DNA of 64,000 nucleotides, from contig NZ_SIJL01000003.1 in NCBI RefSeq assembly GCF_004307015.1, positions 1-64,000 on the forward strand. Direction: 5' to 3'. Below the pieces are notes generated by a model, which saw nothing but the letters and a program-made list of their open reading frames with translations, did no database searches and had not been told where the DNA came from. A program made the position numbers and the translations under genes. This document shows, one piece after another, positions 27,697 to 35,878 of this stretch. This stretch comes from Thermus thermamylovorans. GTDB lineage: Bacteria > Deinococcota > Deinococci > Deinococcales > Thermaceae. The first letter of the stretch is position 1, and the number at the start of each line of letters is the position of its first letter.

Positions 27697-29021
27697 GCTA
27701 CCGCAAGAAGCTGACCTCCGCCGAGGACGCCGTGGGCCTCATCCAACCGGGGATGCGGGTCTTTGTCTCCGGCAACGCCGCCACCCCCACGCCCCTCCTC
27801 AAGGCCCTCGCCGCCCGCAAGGACGAGCTACAGGGGGTGGAACTCGTCCACCTCCTCCAGCTCGGGGAAGACCCCTTCGCCCCCCCGGAGATGGAAGGGC
27901 ACTTCCGCCGCCGCTCCCTCTTCGTGGGCCCCGCGGACCGGGAGGCGGTGAACCAGGGCCGGGCGGACTACGTGCCCATCATGCTCCACCAGGTGCCCTG
28001 GCTCTTCAAAAGGCGCATCCTCCCCCTGGACGCGGCCATCGTCCAGGTCTCCCCCCCGGACGAGCACGGCTTCTCCTCCTTGGGGGTGGAGGTCATCGCC
28101 ACCAAGGCGGCCCTCGAAGCCGCCCCCCTAGTGATCGCCATGGTGAACCCCAGGATGCCGAGGACCCTGGGGGACACCTTCGTCCACGTCTCCCGCTTCA
28201 CCGCCATCGTGGAGGTGGACTGGCCCCTGCCGGGGCTCAAGCGGGAAGGCTTCGGGGAGGTGGAAAGGCGCATCGGGGAGCACGTGGCGGGCCTCATCGA
28301 GGACGGGGCCACCCTGCAGATGGGCATCGGGGCCATCCCGGACGCCGTCTTGACCAGCCTGGAGGGCCGCCGCGACCTGGGGGTGCACACGGAGATGATC
28401 TCCGACGGGGTCCTCGAGGCTTTTGAGAAGGGCCTCATCACCGGGGCCAAAAAGACCCTCCACCCCGGCAAGGTGATCGGCACCTTCGTCCTGGGCTCGG
28501 AGAGGCTCTACCGCTTCGTCCACGACAACCCCCTCTTCGAGCTCCACCCCACGGACTACGTGAACGACCCCTTCGTGGTGGCCCAGAACCGCAAGATGGT
28601 GGCCATCAACTCCGCCATCGAGGTGGACCTCACCGGCCAGGTGGTGGCGGACTCCATCGGCACCCGGATCTACTCCGGCTTCGGGGGCCAGCTGGACTTC
28701 ATCCGGGGGGCGGCGAGGAGCGAGGGGGGGAAACCCATCATCGCCCTCCCCTCCACCGCCAAAGGGCATAGCCGCATCGTCCCCTACCTGCGCCCGGGGG
28801 CGGGGGTGGTCACCACCCGGGCGGACGTGCACTACGTGGTCACGGAGTGGGGGGTGGCGGAGCTCTTCGGCCGCTCCCTTAGGGAGCGGGCCCTGGCCCT
28901 CATCGAGGTGGCCCACCCCGACTTCCGGGAGGAGCTCCTAAAGGCCGCCTGGGAGCGGAGGCTCCTGCCTAGGGGCTATCCCGGGGCCGGCCTGAAAGCG
29001 AAAGAGGAGCCGCAGCCTTGA
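27693..29021 (+). CDS. Acetyl-CoA hydrolase / 4-hydroxybutyrate CoA-transferase family protein
   Basis: 442 residues of the class I CoA-transferase type: N-terminal MRVFVSGNAATPTPLLKALAAR, LQMGIGAIPDAVL, DGVLEAFEKGLITGAKKTLHPGK, ADSIGTRIYSGFGGQLDFIRGAARSEGGKPIIALPSTA. These enzymes move CoA between acetyl-CoA and other acyl acids, or hydrolyse it. Coupled by ATGA to the alanine-dehydrogenase-like gene, which suggests linked carbon/nitrogen metabolism; the exact substrate is not readable. Confidence 0.87.
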   Translation: MSYRKKLTSAEDAVGLIQPGMRVFVSGNAATPTPLLKALAARKDELQGVELVHLLQLGEDPFAPPEMEGHFRRRSLFVGPADREAVNQGRADYVPIMLHQVPWLFKRRILPLDAAIVQVSPPDEHGFSSLGVEVIATKAALEAAPLVIAMVNPRMPRTLGDTFVHVSRFTAIVEVDWPLPGLKREGFGEVERRIGEHVAGLIEDGATLQMGIGAIPDAVLTSLEGRRDLGVHTEMISDGVLEAFEKGLITGAKKTLHPGKVIGTFVLGSERLYRFVHDNPLFELHPTDYVNDPFVVAQNRKMVAINSAIEVDLTGQVVADSIGTRIYSGFGGQLDFIRGAARSEGGKPIIALPSTAKGHSRIVPYLRPGAGVVTTRADVHYVVTEWGVAELFGRSLRERALALIEVAHPDFREELLKAAWERRLLPRGYPGAGLKAKEEPQP

Positions 29022-29047
29022 CAAGACCACCTCCACGCCCCTAAATA
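29018..29047 (+). promoter_or_regulatory. Promoter of topA (leaderless)
   Basis: TTGACA (29018-29023), 18-base spacer, TAAATA (29042-29047), seven bases before the ATG. The -35 box overlaps the stop codon of the CoA-transferase gene. One of the best consensus promoters in the window. Confidence 0.8.
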
Positions 29048-29054
29048 GGGGGCG

Positions 29055-31712
29055 ATGCCGAGGGGAGAAGCCAAGCGCCCAGGACCGGGGGCCAAAGCCC
29101 CGGGGAAAGGGCTCGCAGCAGGCCCTGCCGCAGGTGGGGGCCAGGCGGCCTTGGTGGTGGTGGAGTCCCCCGCCAAGGCCAGGAGCATCCAGAAGATGCT
29201 GGGCCCCGGCTACGAGGTGCGGGCCAGCCTGGGGCACGTGGCCGACCTGCCGGAGAGGGAGCTTGGGGTGGATGCGGAGCGGGACTTCGCCCCCACCTAC
29301 GAGGTGAAAAAGGACAAGAAGCCGGTGGTGGAGGCGTTGAGGCAGGCCGCCAAGGGCAAGCGCCTCCTCATCGCCACCGACCCCGACCGGGAGGGGGAGG
29401 CCATCGGCTGGCACGTGGCCAGGCTTCTGGGCCGCGATCCGGGGGAGCCTTTGCGGGTGGAGTTCCACGAGATCACCCCCAAGGTGGTGCGCCAGGCGGT
29501 GGAACGCCCCAGGCCCATCGACCAGAACCTGGTGGACGCCCAGCAGGCCCGGAGGGTCTTGGACCGGCTCCTGGGCTACAACCTCTCCCCCCTGCTTTCC
29601 CTGGAGTTCCGCAAGCGGGCCCTCTCCGCCGGCAGGGTGCAGAGCGTGGCCTTAAGGCTTTTGGTGGAGCGGGAGGAGGAGATTGAGGCCTTCCAGCGGG
29701 AGGAGTACTGGACCCTCGAGGGGGTGTTTGCCCTGGGCCAGGACAAGGCCCTTGCCGCAAGCCTCCACGAGGTGGAGGGCAAGCGGCTTTGGACCGGCCA
29801 AGGGGAAAAGGAGGGGAAGCTCCACCTGGCCCACGAGGCCCAGGCCAAGGCTTTGGCCGAGGAGGCCAGGGGGCGGGCCTACCGGGTGGTCCAGGTGGAG
29901 ACCAAGGAGCGCCGCAAATCTCCCCCGCCTCCCTTCACCACCTCCACCCTGCAGCAAGCCGCTTCTAGCCGCCTGGGCTACACCGCCGCCCGCACCATGC
30001 GCATCGCCCAGCGGCTCTACGAGGGGGTGGACCTCCCCGAGGGCACCGTGGGTCTCATCACCTACATGCGCACCGACTCGGTGCGGGTTTCCCCTGAGGC
30101 CCTACAGGCCGCCCGGGAGGTGGTCCAGAAGCTCTTTGGCCCCGAGTACCTGCCCGAAGGTCCCCGGGTCTACCGGAACCGCAAGGAGGGGGTGCAGGAC
30201 GCCCACGAGGCCATCCGGCCCACCGATGTGCGGCGCACCCCTGAGGGCGTGAGGCGGTACCTTTCCGAGGAGGAATACCGCCTTTACGACCTCATCTGGC
30301 GGCGCTTCATCGCCAGCCAGATGCGGGATGCCCTCTACGAGCAGACGGTGGTCCTGCTCCAGGACGAGGGTGCCAAACCCCGCTTCACCTTTCGGGCCTC
30401 GGGCTCAGTCCTCCGCTTTGAGGGGTACCTGAAGGCCTGGGGGCGGGGGGATGAGGGAGGGGGCCCGCAGGAGGGCCAAGAAGGGGAAGCGGAGCCCCCC
30501 TTGCCCCCGGTGGCGGAGGGCGCAAGGGCCGAGCCCGTGGAGGTCAGGGCCCAGCAGCGTTTTACCGAACCCCCGCCCCGCTACACCGACGCCACCCTGG
30601 TGAAGACCATGGAGGAGCTTTCCATCGGCCGCCCCTCCACCTACGCCCCTACCCTGGAAACCTTGGAAAAGCGAGGGTACGCGGTGCGCAAGGGGCGCAC
30701 CCTCCTGCCCACGCCCTTGGGCCGCCAGGTGACCCGCTACCTCAAGGAACGCTTCCCCCAGGTGGTGGCCTACGAGTTCACCGCCCGCATGGAGGACCGC
30801 CTGGACCAGGTGGAGGAGGGAAAAGCCCCCTGGCCCCAGGTGGTCTGGGAGTTTTATGAGCCCTTTCTGGGGGAGCTTTCCCAGGTGCCCAAGAAGACCT
30901 GCCCTCGGTGCGGGAGGCCCCTGGAGTTAAAGGTGAGCCGTTACGGGCAGTTTTTGGGGTGCACCGGCTACCCGGAGTGCACCTACACCGAGCCCCTGGA
31001 GCGCAAGAAGGAGGCCGAGCCCATCGGGGAAGCCTGCCCCAAGTGCGGCAAGCCCTTGGTGCGCAAGGAAGGCCGGTACGGGAGCTTCATCGCCTGCTCC
31101 GGCTACCCCGAGTGCGATTACACCCGGGACGACGGCGAGCCCACGGGGCACGCCTGCCCCAAATGCGGAGGCCAGGTCCTAAAGAAGCGAAGCCGCCGGG
31201 GGAAGCCCTACTACAAGTGCGAGAACAATGCCTGCGACTTCCTTTCCTTCTACCCCCTTTTGGACCGGACCTGCCCTTCCTGCGGCTGGCCCTTGGTGGG
31301 GAAGGGGGAAGGGGCCTGCATGAACCCCGCTTGCCCGGCCCATGATCCCAAGCTGATCCCTTCCCCTAAAGCCTCCACCCGGGCCGCTTCCCGTAGCGAA
31401 CCTCCCGGGGCCTCGGCTTCCAAAGGAGGAAGGCGTTCCCGCGGCAGGGCCGCTTCGGCCTCGAGCCGGGGGGTACCGGCCCCTACTGGGGCGAAGGCCC
31501 GGGGGCAGGGGGCTTCCCCACCCAAGCCGCCCAGGGACTGGGAGGAGCTGAGACCCTTCCTTAACGAGCTTGCCCTGGAGGAGCGCAGGGCGGTGGAGGC
31601 CTTGGCCCTCGGGGAGCCCCTGGCCCCGGAGGGGGCCAGGCTGGCCCAGCGGGCCCTCTTCAAGCTGCGCATGCGCAAGGGTCGGGCCAAAAAGGAAGCG
31701 GTGGCCCCCTGA
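29055..31712 (+). CDS. topA: DNA topoisomerase I (type IA)
   Basis: 885 residues. Toprim domain (LVVVESPAKARSIQKML, then DPDREGEAIGW), active-site Tyr337 in ITYMRTDSVRVS, and four C-terminal zinc ribbons starting near residues 616, 661, 701 and 740 (the last CPSCG...CMNPAC). Relaxes negative supercoils. Two oddities: an N-terminal 30-residue basic Gly/Ala/Pro extension before the Toprim fold, and a Ser/Ala/Arg-rich low-complexity linker (about 775-825) after the last ribbon, then a helical tail. The stop overlaps the next ATG by one base. Confidence 0.96.
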   Translation: MPRGEAKRPGPGAKAPGKGLAAGPAAGGGQAALVVVESPAKARSIQKMLGPGYEVRASLGHVADLPERELGVDAERDFAPTYEVKKDKKPVVEALRQAAKGKRLLIATDPDREGEAIGWHVARLLGRDPGEPLRVEFHEITPKVVRQAVERPRPIDQNLVDAQQARRVLDRLLGYNLSPLLSLEFRKRALSAGRVQSVALRLLVEREEEIEAFQREEYWTLEGVFALGQDKALAASLHEVEGKRLWTGQGEKEGKLHLAHEAQAKALAEEARGRAYRVVQVETKERRKSPPPPFTTSTLQQAASSRLGYTAARTMRIAQRLYEGVDLPEGTVGLITYMRTDSVRVSPEALQAAREVVQKLFGPEYLPEGPRVYRNRKEGVQDAHEAIRPTDVRRTPEGVRRYLSEEEYRLYDLIWRRFIASQMRDALYEQTVVLLQDEGAKPRFTFRASGSVLRFEGYLKAWGRGDEGGGPQEGQEGEAEPPLPPVAEGARAEPVEVRAQQRFTEPPPRYTDATLVKTMEELSIGRPSTYAPTLETLEKRGYAVRKGRTLLPTPLGRQVTRYLKERFPQVVAYEFTARMEDRLDQVEEGKAPWPQVVWEFYEPFLGELSQVPKKTCPRCGRPLELKVSRYGQFLGCTGYPECTYTEPLERKKEAEPIGEACPKCGKPLVRKEGRYGSFIACSGYPECDYTRDDGEPTGHACPKCGGQVLKKRSRRGKPYYKCENNACDFLSFYPLLDRTCPSCGWPLVGKGEGACMNPACPAHDPKLIPSPKASTRAASRSEPPGASASKGGRRSRGRAASASSRGVPAPTGAKARGQGASPPKPPRDWEELRPFLNELALEERRAVEALALGEPLAPEGARLAQRALFKLRMRKGRAKKEAVAP

Positions 31713-31972
31713 TGGAGAGCTTCAAGCTTCACCTCCTGCGCCTGGCCCGTCAAGGACCGGTGGAGGTGCCCGGGGTGCCCGTGCGGGCCTACACCCTCTC
31801 GGAGCCCGTGGAGCGGGAGGCAGGTGGGTTTTACCTCCTCCTGGAAGGGGAGCTGGTCATCGACCTCCCCGAAGGACGCTACCTGCACCTCAAACGGGGC
31901 GAGGCGGCCCGGCTCACGGAGCCCCACCGCCTCCTCCCCGTGGAGCGGGCGGTGCTCCTCGAGGTGGGCTAG
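31712..31972 (+). CDS. Small cupin-like protein
   Basis: 86 residues: YTLSEPVEREAGGFYLLLEGELVIDLPEGRYLHLKRGEAARLTEPHRLLPVERAVLLEVG fits a single small cupin barrel (EGEL...RLKRGEA...H). The metal His pattern is incomplete, so a binding rather than catalytic role is likely. It follows topA with a TGATG overlap. Its last 59 bases overlap the convergent VanW gene. Confidence 0.65.
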   Translation: MESFKLHLLRLARQGPVEVPGVPVRAYTLSEPVEREAGGFYLLLEGELVIDLPEGRYLHLKRGEAARLTEPHRLLPVERAVLLEVG

Positions 31973-33044
31973 GCCCCACCAGGTACACCGCCCCCCAGGG
32001 GCGGTAGAGGCTCACCACCCGGTCTTCGCGGACCCTCCCGTCCCGGTAACGCACCGAGCGGCGCACCTCCACCCTGGCCCCCTCGGCGGCGAAGTCCACC
32101 TGCCTGCGGGCCCCGGGGGGCAGGGAGGGGTCCGGGATCTCCCTGGGGGGCGGGGGCGGCCTGCGGTCGGAGACGAAAGGCCCCTCCCAGCGCACCTCCC
32201 GGTCCCGGGTGCCGAAAAGGTGGAAGCGGAGGGTGGTGCCCTGGGCGGAGGCCTGCACCCAGATAGCCCCTGGGGTGTCGTTCAGGGCCCTCAGGTCCTT
32301 GTAGGGCTGGACCACGGCGGCGTCCAGGCCCGTGGGCTTGTAGTAGGCCACCTGGTAGCTGTGGGCGTGGCGCTCCAGGATGGGGAGGCCCGCGAAGAAA
32401 AAGGCCCGGAAGAGGGTGGTGGAGACCTGGCAGACCCCACCCCCCACCCCCTGTTCCGTGCGGTCCCCCACGATGACGAAGGCCTCCTGGTAGCCCGCCT
32501 CGCGGGTGATGGGCCCCAAGGCCCGGTTGAAGGAAAAGGCCCCCGGAGGAACGAGGAGGCCGTCCAGCCTGCTGGAGGCCAGGAGCAGGTTATGGGTGCG
32601 CTCCCGGCTGGAGCCCCGGAAGTCCGTCTCCCCCGTGGCCAGGTGCTCCCTGACCCCCAGGGCGTAGAGGTCTCGGAGGCTCGGGCTAGGGGGGGTGTGG
32701 CGCGCGGGCAGGCGGAAGCTCCTCCGCCCCGCCCCCAGGGCCTCCCGGTAGGCGGCGAGGGCCTCGGCTTCCTCAAAGGCGATGCCCTTCTTCTCCACCC
32801 CCCACCACCGCCCCTCCTGGAGGATGAACCGGGGGGGCCGGGGGTCGCGGGCGAGCCTCCGGAGGAGGGCCAAAAGCTCCGCCTCCGAGGCCACAGGGTA
32901 GCGCTGGACCCCGGTGTAGGTGACCAGGCGGCCTTCCTCGATGACGTCTTCCTCCAGGACCAGAAGGGCCTCGAAGATCGCTCCGGTCCCCTGGCCTACG
33001 GCCTGGAGGGTCCAGAGAAGGGCGAGGGCCCAAAAAGGGCGCAT
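31914..33044 (-). CDS. VanW family protein (YoaR-like)
   Basis: 376 residues. A signal peptide (about 1-17) precedes an N-terminal domain and a VanW domain with RTHNLLLASSRLDGLLVPPGAFSFN and VGGGVCQVSTTLFRAF, the family signature. VanW proteins are envelope-associated, with peptidoglycan-linked roles suspected. Leaderless ATG six bases after TACCCT. The last ~19 residues, rich in Gly and Pro, are read antisense to the cupin gene and look like a recent C-terminal extension. Confidence 0.85.
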   Translation of the reverse strand: MRPFWALALLWTLQAVGQGTGAIFEALLVLEEDVIEEGRLVTYTGVQRYPVASEAELLALLRRLARDPRPPRFILQEGRWWGVEKKGIAFEEAEALAAYREALGAGRRSFRLPARHTPPSPSLRDLYALGVREHLATGETDFRGSSRERTHNLLLASSRLDGLLVPPGAFSFNRALGPITREAGYQEAFVIVGDRTEQGVGGGVCQVSTTLFRAFFFAGLPILERHAHSYQVAYYKPTGLDAAVVQPYKDLRALNDTPGAIWVQASAQGTTLRFHLFGTRDREVRWEGPFVSDRRPPPPPREIPDPSLPPGARRQVDFAAEGARVEVRRSVRYRDGRVREDRVVSLYRPWGAVYLVGPSPPRGAPPAPRGGGGGAP

Positions 33045-33050
33045 GCCCCA

Positions 33051-33056
33051 AGGGTA
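33051..33056 (-). promoter_or_regulatory. -10 box of the VanW gene (leaderless)
   Basis: TACCCT on the minus strand, six bases before the ATG at 33044. The 160 bases between it and the repeat at 33218 hold no gene that I can support. Confidence 0.5.
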
Positions 33057-33217
33057 GCAGCCGGGACACTAAAGAGGGGTGAAACCCGGACCTACCCTCC
33101 CCGAACGCAGCGACCCTGTCCGCCCCTATCCTTGGGCCACGGACCCCCGGGGCAGGAAGGGGCCCAATCTCCCCATGAGTACCGACCCGCGGAAGCTGCC
33201 TCAGCCTCAGTAGGTAA

Positions 33218-33284
33218 GGAGGAAGGGCGATACCCAGGGCCTTTTTGGGGCCCCGTCGTGGCGGAGGCCACAAGAGGGTACTTA
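33218..33284 (-). repeat. Palindromic repeat, copy 2 (supplies the rsuA stop)
   Basis: Minus strand: TAAGTACCC with the TAA serving as the rsuA stop, then a hairpin whose one arm, CCCCGTCGTGGC (33251-33262), is identical to copy 1 while the other arm has drifted, then GGGGCCCC and a tail containing AAGGCCCTGGGT. The tail matches copy 3 more closely than copy 1. Confidence 0.8.
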
Positions 33285-34001
33285 GGCCTCCTGGCCCGCC
33301 AAACCTACCGCCTGGTAAAGGGCCGCCTCCTCCTCCGGGGCGAGGGGGCGGGCCTTCCCTAGGGGCAAATCCCCCAGCGCCAAGGGGCCCAAGGCGAGGC
33401 GCTTCAGGTAGAGGACCCGGTTTCCCCGGGCCTGGAACATGCGCTTCACCTGGTGAAAGCGCCCCTCCCAGAGGACGAGCTCCACCCGGGTGGGGTCCTC
33501 CCCGAAGGAGAGCTCCGCGGGCAAAAGCCTTTCCCCATCCAAGAAGAGCCCCTCCGCGAAGGCCCTTTGGTCCTCCTCCGTGGCCGGGCGCTCCAGGTGG
33601 ACCCGGTAGCGCTTGGCCACCTTGCGCCGGGGGTGGGTGAGGCGGTGGAGGAGTTCCCCGTCGGTGGTGAAGAGGAGGAGCCCCTCCGTGTCCTTGTCCA
33701 GGCGGCCCACCGGGGAGAGGTCCCGGGTGGGAAACCCCTCCAAAAGGGCGTAAACGCTGGGCCCCTCGGCCCGGCTCGTCACGTACCCCGCGGGCTTGTG
33801 CAGGAGGATGTGGTGGTGGCGGCGAAGCGCCAGGGGCTTCCCGTCCACCTCCACGGAAACCCCTTCCGGCACGTGAAAGCCCGGGTCCCGCACCGCCTCC
33901 CCCGCCACCCGCACCCGCCCGGCCCGCACCAGGCGGGCCACCTCCTTGCGGCTCCCCAGGCCCAGGCGGGCCAGGAGCTTGTCGAGCCTTTCCCCCCTCA
34001 T
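33282..34001 (-). CDS. RsuA/RluB-family rRNA pseudouridine synthase
   Basis: 239 residues: an N-terminal S4 RNA-binding domain (RLDKLLARLGLGSRKEVARLVRAGRVRVAGEAV) and the catalytic domain with GRLDKDTEGLLLFTTDGEL holding the catalytic Asp. It isomerises a uridine in rRNA; the exact site (16S or 23S) is not decidable. ATGA overlap with the nucleotidyltransferase gene sets the start at 34001. The stop codon lies in a palindromic repeat. Confidence 0.92.
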   Translation of the reverse strand: MRGERLDKLLARLGLGSRKEVARLVRAGRVRVAGEAVRDPGFHVPEGVSVEVDGKPLALRRHHHILLHKPAGYVTSRAEGPSVYALLEGFPTRDLSPVGRLDKDTEGLLLFTTDGELLHRLTHPRRKVAKRYRVHLERPATEEDQRAFAEGLFLDGERLLPAELSFGEDPTRVELVLWEGRFHQVKRMFQARGNRVLYLKRLALGPLALGDLPLGKARPLAPEEEAALYQAVGLAGQEA

Positions 34002-34327
34002 AGCTCCAAGGCCCCTTCCAGCCACCACAGGGCCCCCTTGGCCATGGCCTTGGCGAACTCCTCCGGGGTTAGGCCCTTGGCCTCCACCCGCCCGGGGTTG
34101 AGGCCCTGGAGGAGGAGGAAGCGTTCTATGGGGTCTTTCGGCAGATGGGGGGAGACCACCAGGAGGTCGATGTCGCTTTCCAGGTTGAAGCTACCCCGGG
34201 CCACCGAGCCATAAAGGTAAACCCGGGCCTCTCCCAGGGTTTCCCGCACCCTTGTGGCGTAGGCGCGGGCCTCTTCCAGGAGGGCCTCCCAGGCGGCCAT
34301 TCGCAGCCTAAGGGCTTCCGAGGCCAC
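33998..34327 (-). CDS. Minimal nucleotidyltransferase (MNT) of a HEPN/MNT pair
   Basis: 109 residues with the MNT signature GSVARGSFNLESDIDLLVV (GS at 40-41, SDID at 51-54). In characterised HEPN/MNT modules the MNT protein is the antitoxin and modifies the HEPN toxin with AMP. The GTG start has GAGGAGG six bases upstream and overlaps the HEPN gene by 20 bases; an ATG at 34300 is the alternative. Coupled downstream to rsuA by ATGA. Confidence 0.85.
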   Translation of the reverse strand: MASEALRLRMAAWEALLEEARAYATRVRETLGEARVYLYGSVARGSFNLESDIDLLVVSPHLPKDPIERFLLLQGLNPGRVEAKGLTPEEFAKAMAKGALWWLEGALEL

Positions 34328-34727
34328 GCCAAACCTCCTCTGCCCATTTCAGAACGCCCTCGGCGGCCCTTAGGGCCTCCTCAGCCCGGGCCCGCGTGTA
34401 GTACTCGTAGGGGCTTCCCTCGGGGTAGGCATCGGGATAGCGGGCGGGAATGTAATGGGCGTCCAGGGTGCGCGCCTTTTCTTCCAAGGCTTCGGGGACC
34501 TCATGGCCCGCTTCCTTCAGCGCCTGGAGCAGGCGGATCAGGGCGTGTCCAAAGGCGGGCCGTCCCAGTCCCCGTAGCAGCCCCTTAAGGGCGTATTCCC
34601 CTGCCTGGTGGGCCTTAAAGCTGGCCCAGTCGTGGTCCCCTTCCTCCAGGTCCTGCTTTCCGGAGGCCAGGGTATGCCGGGCTTGCGCGTGCCATCTTGC
34701 CCATTCCTCCCGGTCCAGGGGTGCCAT
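34308..34727 (-). CDS. HEPN domain protein of a HEPN/MNT pair
   Basis: 139 residues, all-helical. The HEPN Rx4H motif is R56-PAFG-H61 in GLGRPAFGHALIRLLQ; YIPARYPDAYPEGSPYEYYTRARAEEAL is typical of the C-terminal half of this family. HEPN proteins of such pairs are predicted RNases acting as toxins. It shares a symmetric -10 region with the divergent alaX. Toxicity is inferred from the pair, not shown by the sequence. Confidence 0.85.
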   Translation of the reverse strand: MAPLDREEWARWHAQARHTLASGKQDLEEGDHDWASFKAHQAGEYALKGLLRGLGRPAFGHALIRLLQALKEAGHEVPEALEEKARTLDAHYIPARYPDAYPEGSPYEYYTRARAEEALRAAEGVLKWAEEVWRGLGSP

Positions 34728-34733
34728 CCTCCT

Positions 34734-34740
34734 TATTCTA
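34734..34740. promoter_or_regulatory. Symmetric -10 element shared by HEPN/MNT and alaX
   Basis: The heptamer TATTCTA reads TAGAATA on the other strand. Plus: TATTCT seven bases before the alaX GTG. Minus: TAGAAT seven bases before the HEPN ATG, with AAGGAGG lying in that gap. Both genes would be leaderless. Confidence 0.7.
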
Positions 34741-34746
34741 GAGGGC

Positions 34747-35874
34747 GTGAGGCTTTACCAACGGGACAGCTACGCCACCCGCTTCCAGGCCCAGGTGGTG
34801 CGGGCCTGGAGCGACGAGAAGGGGCACTATGCCGTGCTTTCCGAAACCCTCTTCTACCCGGAGTCCGGCGGCCAGCCCGCGGACACCGGGGTCCTGAAGG
34901 GGGCCTTCGGCGAGGTGCGGGTCCTCCACGCCTACGAGGAGGGGAAGGCCTTTGGGGACGTGGTCCACGTGCTCTCCGCCCCCATGCCCGAGGGGGTGGA
35001 GGTGGAGGGGGAGATCGATTGGCCAAGGCGCTTCCGCCACATGCAGCGCCACACCGCCCAGCACCTCCTCTCCCAGGCCCTCCTCAGGGCCGGGGGGTAC
35101 CACACGGTGGCCGTGAGCCTGGACGGGCCCATCTGCACCGTGGACCTCGAGGAGGAGGCGGAGGAGGCCAGGCTGCAAGAGGCCGAAGCCCTGGCCAACT
35201 TCGCCGTCTACGCCGACTACCCGGTGGAGGCCTTCTTCGTTTCCCAAGAGGAGCTCGCCCAATACCCCCTGCGCCGCCCTCCCAAGGTGCAGGGGAAGGT
35301 GCGCCTGGTGCGGATCGGGGACTTCGACCTGGCGGCCTGCGGGGGCACCCACCTCAAGACCAGCGCCCAGGCGGGGCCCATCAAGGTGCTCCGGTGGGAG
35401 CGGTACAAGGGGGGAAGCCGGGTCCACTTCCTGGCGGGGTGGGAGGCCCTGGAGGACTACCACGCCAAGCACGCCCTCCTCATGCGCCTGGCCCTCGGCT
35501 TCTCCACCCATCCCCTGGACCTGGAAAAGCCCATCCAGAAGCTCCGGGAGGAGCTTTACGCCCTCAAGGGGGAAAACCTGGCGCTAAGGGAAAGCCTGGT
35601 CCAGGCGCTTCTGCCCCGGGCCCTGGAGGAGGGGGTGCTCCTGGTGCCTGGACCCATCCTGGGAGAACTCGCCAAGCGGCTTCTGGAGTGGAGCGGAAGG
35701 GACTTTCTCCTCGTCTCCCCCGAGGGGCGCTTTGCCCTTCTTGGCCCCCGGCGCCAGGAGATCCTGGAGAGGCTCAAGGCCCTGGGGGCCAAGGGCGGGG
35801 GGAAGGAGGTGGTCCAGGGTAGCCTGCCCAAGGACAAGGTGGCCGCGGCCTTGGACCCGGGCCTCGTAAGCTAG
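34747..35874 (+). CDS. alaX: Alanyl-tRNA editing protein (AlaX-type, with DHHA1-like tail)
   Basis: 375 residues. The trans-editing zinc ligands are in [10 protein letters not shown] (HxxxH-type site) and [15 protein letters not shown] (CxxxH); the glycine-rich [14 protein letters not shown] near the C-terminus is a degenerate DHHA1 element. It hydrolyses mischarged Ser- or Gly-tRNA(Ala). Starting at the GTG at 34747 gives [18 protein letters not shown], the normal AlaX N-terminus, and sits seven bases after TATTCT; upstream open frame is only antisense to HEPN. Its final codons form the -10 box of the next gene. Confidence 0.88.
   Translation: MRLYQRDSYATRFQAQVVRAWSDEKGHYAVLSETLFYPESGGQPADTGVLKGAFGEVRVLHAYEEGKAFGDVVHVLSAPMPEGVEVEGEIDWPRRFRHMQRHTAQHLLSQALLRAGGYHTVAVSLDGPICTVDLEEEAEEARLQEAEALANFAVYADYPVEAFFVSQEELAQYPLRRPPKVQGKVRLVRIGDFDLAACGGTHLKTSAQAGPIKVLRWERYKGGSRVHFLAGWEALEDYHAKHALLMRLALGFSTHPLDLEKPIQKLREELYALKGENLALRESLVQALLPRALEEGVLLVPGPILGELAKRLLEWSGRDFLLVSPEGRFALLGPRRQEILERLKALGAKGGGKEVVQGSLPKDKVAAALDPGLVS
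35867..35872 (+). promoter_or_regulatory. -10 box of the SDR gene (leaderless)
   Basis: TAAGCT, made from the terminal codons GTA AGC TAG of alaX, six bases before the ATG at 35879. Confidence 0.5.
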
Positions 35875-35878
35875 GGCC

